In this document: positions 63,896-64,000 of the stretch, in pieces
Layout: each line of letters begins with the position of its first letter
Numbering within the stretch: the stretch's first letter is position 1
NCBI RefSeq assembly: GCF_005771495.1
Contig: NZ_VAUW01000019.1
Coordinates: 16,503-80,502, forward strand
Direction: 5' to 3'
From: Maribacter sp. ACAM166
GTDB taxonomy: Bacteria > Bacteroidota > Bacteroidia > Flavobacteriales > Flavobacteriaceae
DNA: 64,000 nucleotides
The notes under the pieces: generated by a model
The model's input: only the letters and a program-made list of their open reading frames with translations
Databases searched by the model: none
Told to the model about the DNA's origin: nothing
Position numbers and translations under genes: made by a program

Positions 63896-64000
63896 TTTGA
63901 TTATTATGCAACAAAAAAGATAGATTTTCAGTAAATTAAAGTGTTGAAATTCAATTCATTAATCTAAAAATCTATCTATGGTAATCTACTCTAAAGTTAC
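63896..64000 (+). mobile_element. Probable end of an insertion sequence running off the right edge
   Basis: Sequence after 63896 is unrelated to imelysin. An inverted repeat AGATAGATTTT / AAAATCTATCT (63918-63928 and 63967-63977) forms a stem directly before ATG at 63978. The ATG opens a frame (MVIYSKVT) that leaves the window. A stem before a transposase start is common in insertion sequences. The transposase family cannot be told from eight residues. Confidence 0.4.

Overview
The window comes from the chromosome of a low-GC, probably marine member of the Bacteroidota, most likely family Flavobacteriaceae (a Maribacter/Zobellia/Arenibacter-like organism). Support comes from gene content (PorP/SprF type IX secretion protein, CarboxypepD-like TonB receptor, CusA-TolC fusion, DUF3570/DUF4266 pair, HTTM and imelysin proteins), weak Shine-Dalgarno sequences, and promoters with the Bacteroidota -7 element TAnnTTTG. 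No rRNA, tRNA or CRISPR array was seen.

Layout. 1-7.1 kb: carbohydrate genes, with a sialate O-acetylesterase, a Gfo/Idh/MocA oxidoreductase and a xylB-xylA-lacI operon behind a palindromic operator. 7.2-13.4 kb: an atypical LuxR response regulator with Glu at the phosphoacceptor site, a PD40 + PorP/SprF pair, a DUF2383 protein, HPF and a VOC protein. 13.5-15.6 kb: a dead PLP-enzyme operon (SbnA-like synthase, IS remnant, Y4yA-type decarboxylase). 16-18.8 kb: a two-subunit molybdenum hydroxylase. 18.8-23 kb: a dead outer-membrane protein, a 7-mer microsatellite and a DUF3570/DUF4266/ApbE/thioredoxin operon. 23-29 kb: heavy-metal RND efflux. 29-35.4 kb: a complete TPP-riboswitch thiamine operon (thiS-thiC-thiE-like-thiD-thiE-thiG-thiH). 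35.7-41.4 kb: L,D-transpeptidase, LOG protein with an in-frame stop, mlaEFD lipid transport, and a metallophosphoesterase. 41.4-57.8 kb: a stress / low-oxygen-type island with Na/Pi symporter, pta-ackA, YtxH and holin-like envelope proteins, patatin, site-2 protease, a PfkB kinase, DUF302, a second HPF and a universal stress protein. 58.5-64 kb: an esterase, then an iron-uptake-type operon (imelysin, HTTM, TonB receptor) cut at its 5' end, probably by a mobile element.

The strongest new observation is a promoter architecture shared by at least seven sites in the 37-55 kb region. A 14-bp palindrome ATGAY-N4-RTCAT (Crp/Fnr-type box) is centred exactly 29.5 bp upstream of the first base of a TAnnTTTG-like -7 element. 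The sites precede mlaEFD, the flavodoxin-like/phosphoesterase operon, a small conserved gene, the YtxH operon, patatin, the PfkB stress operon (probably bidirectional with the site-2 protease gene) and a PAS-sensor remnant. The only local candidate regulator, a Crp/Fnr-type gene at 51.5-52 kb, is itself a truncated remnant fused to a LOV/PAS sensor fragment.

The second theme is gene decay. At least eight loci keep recognisable reading frames broken by nonsense codons, single-base indels or IS insertion. Several are invisible to ordinary ORF calling: a CDP-alcohol phosphatidyltransferase at 41.5-42.1 kb and an ABC ATPase at 44.9-45.2 kb.
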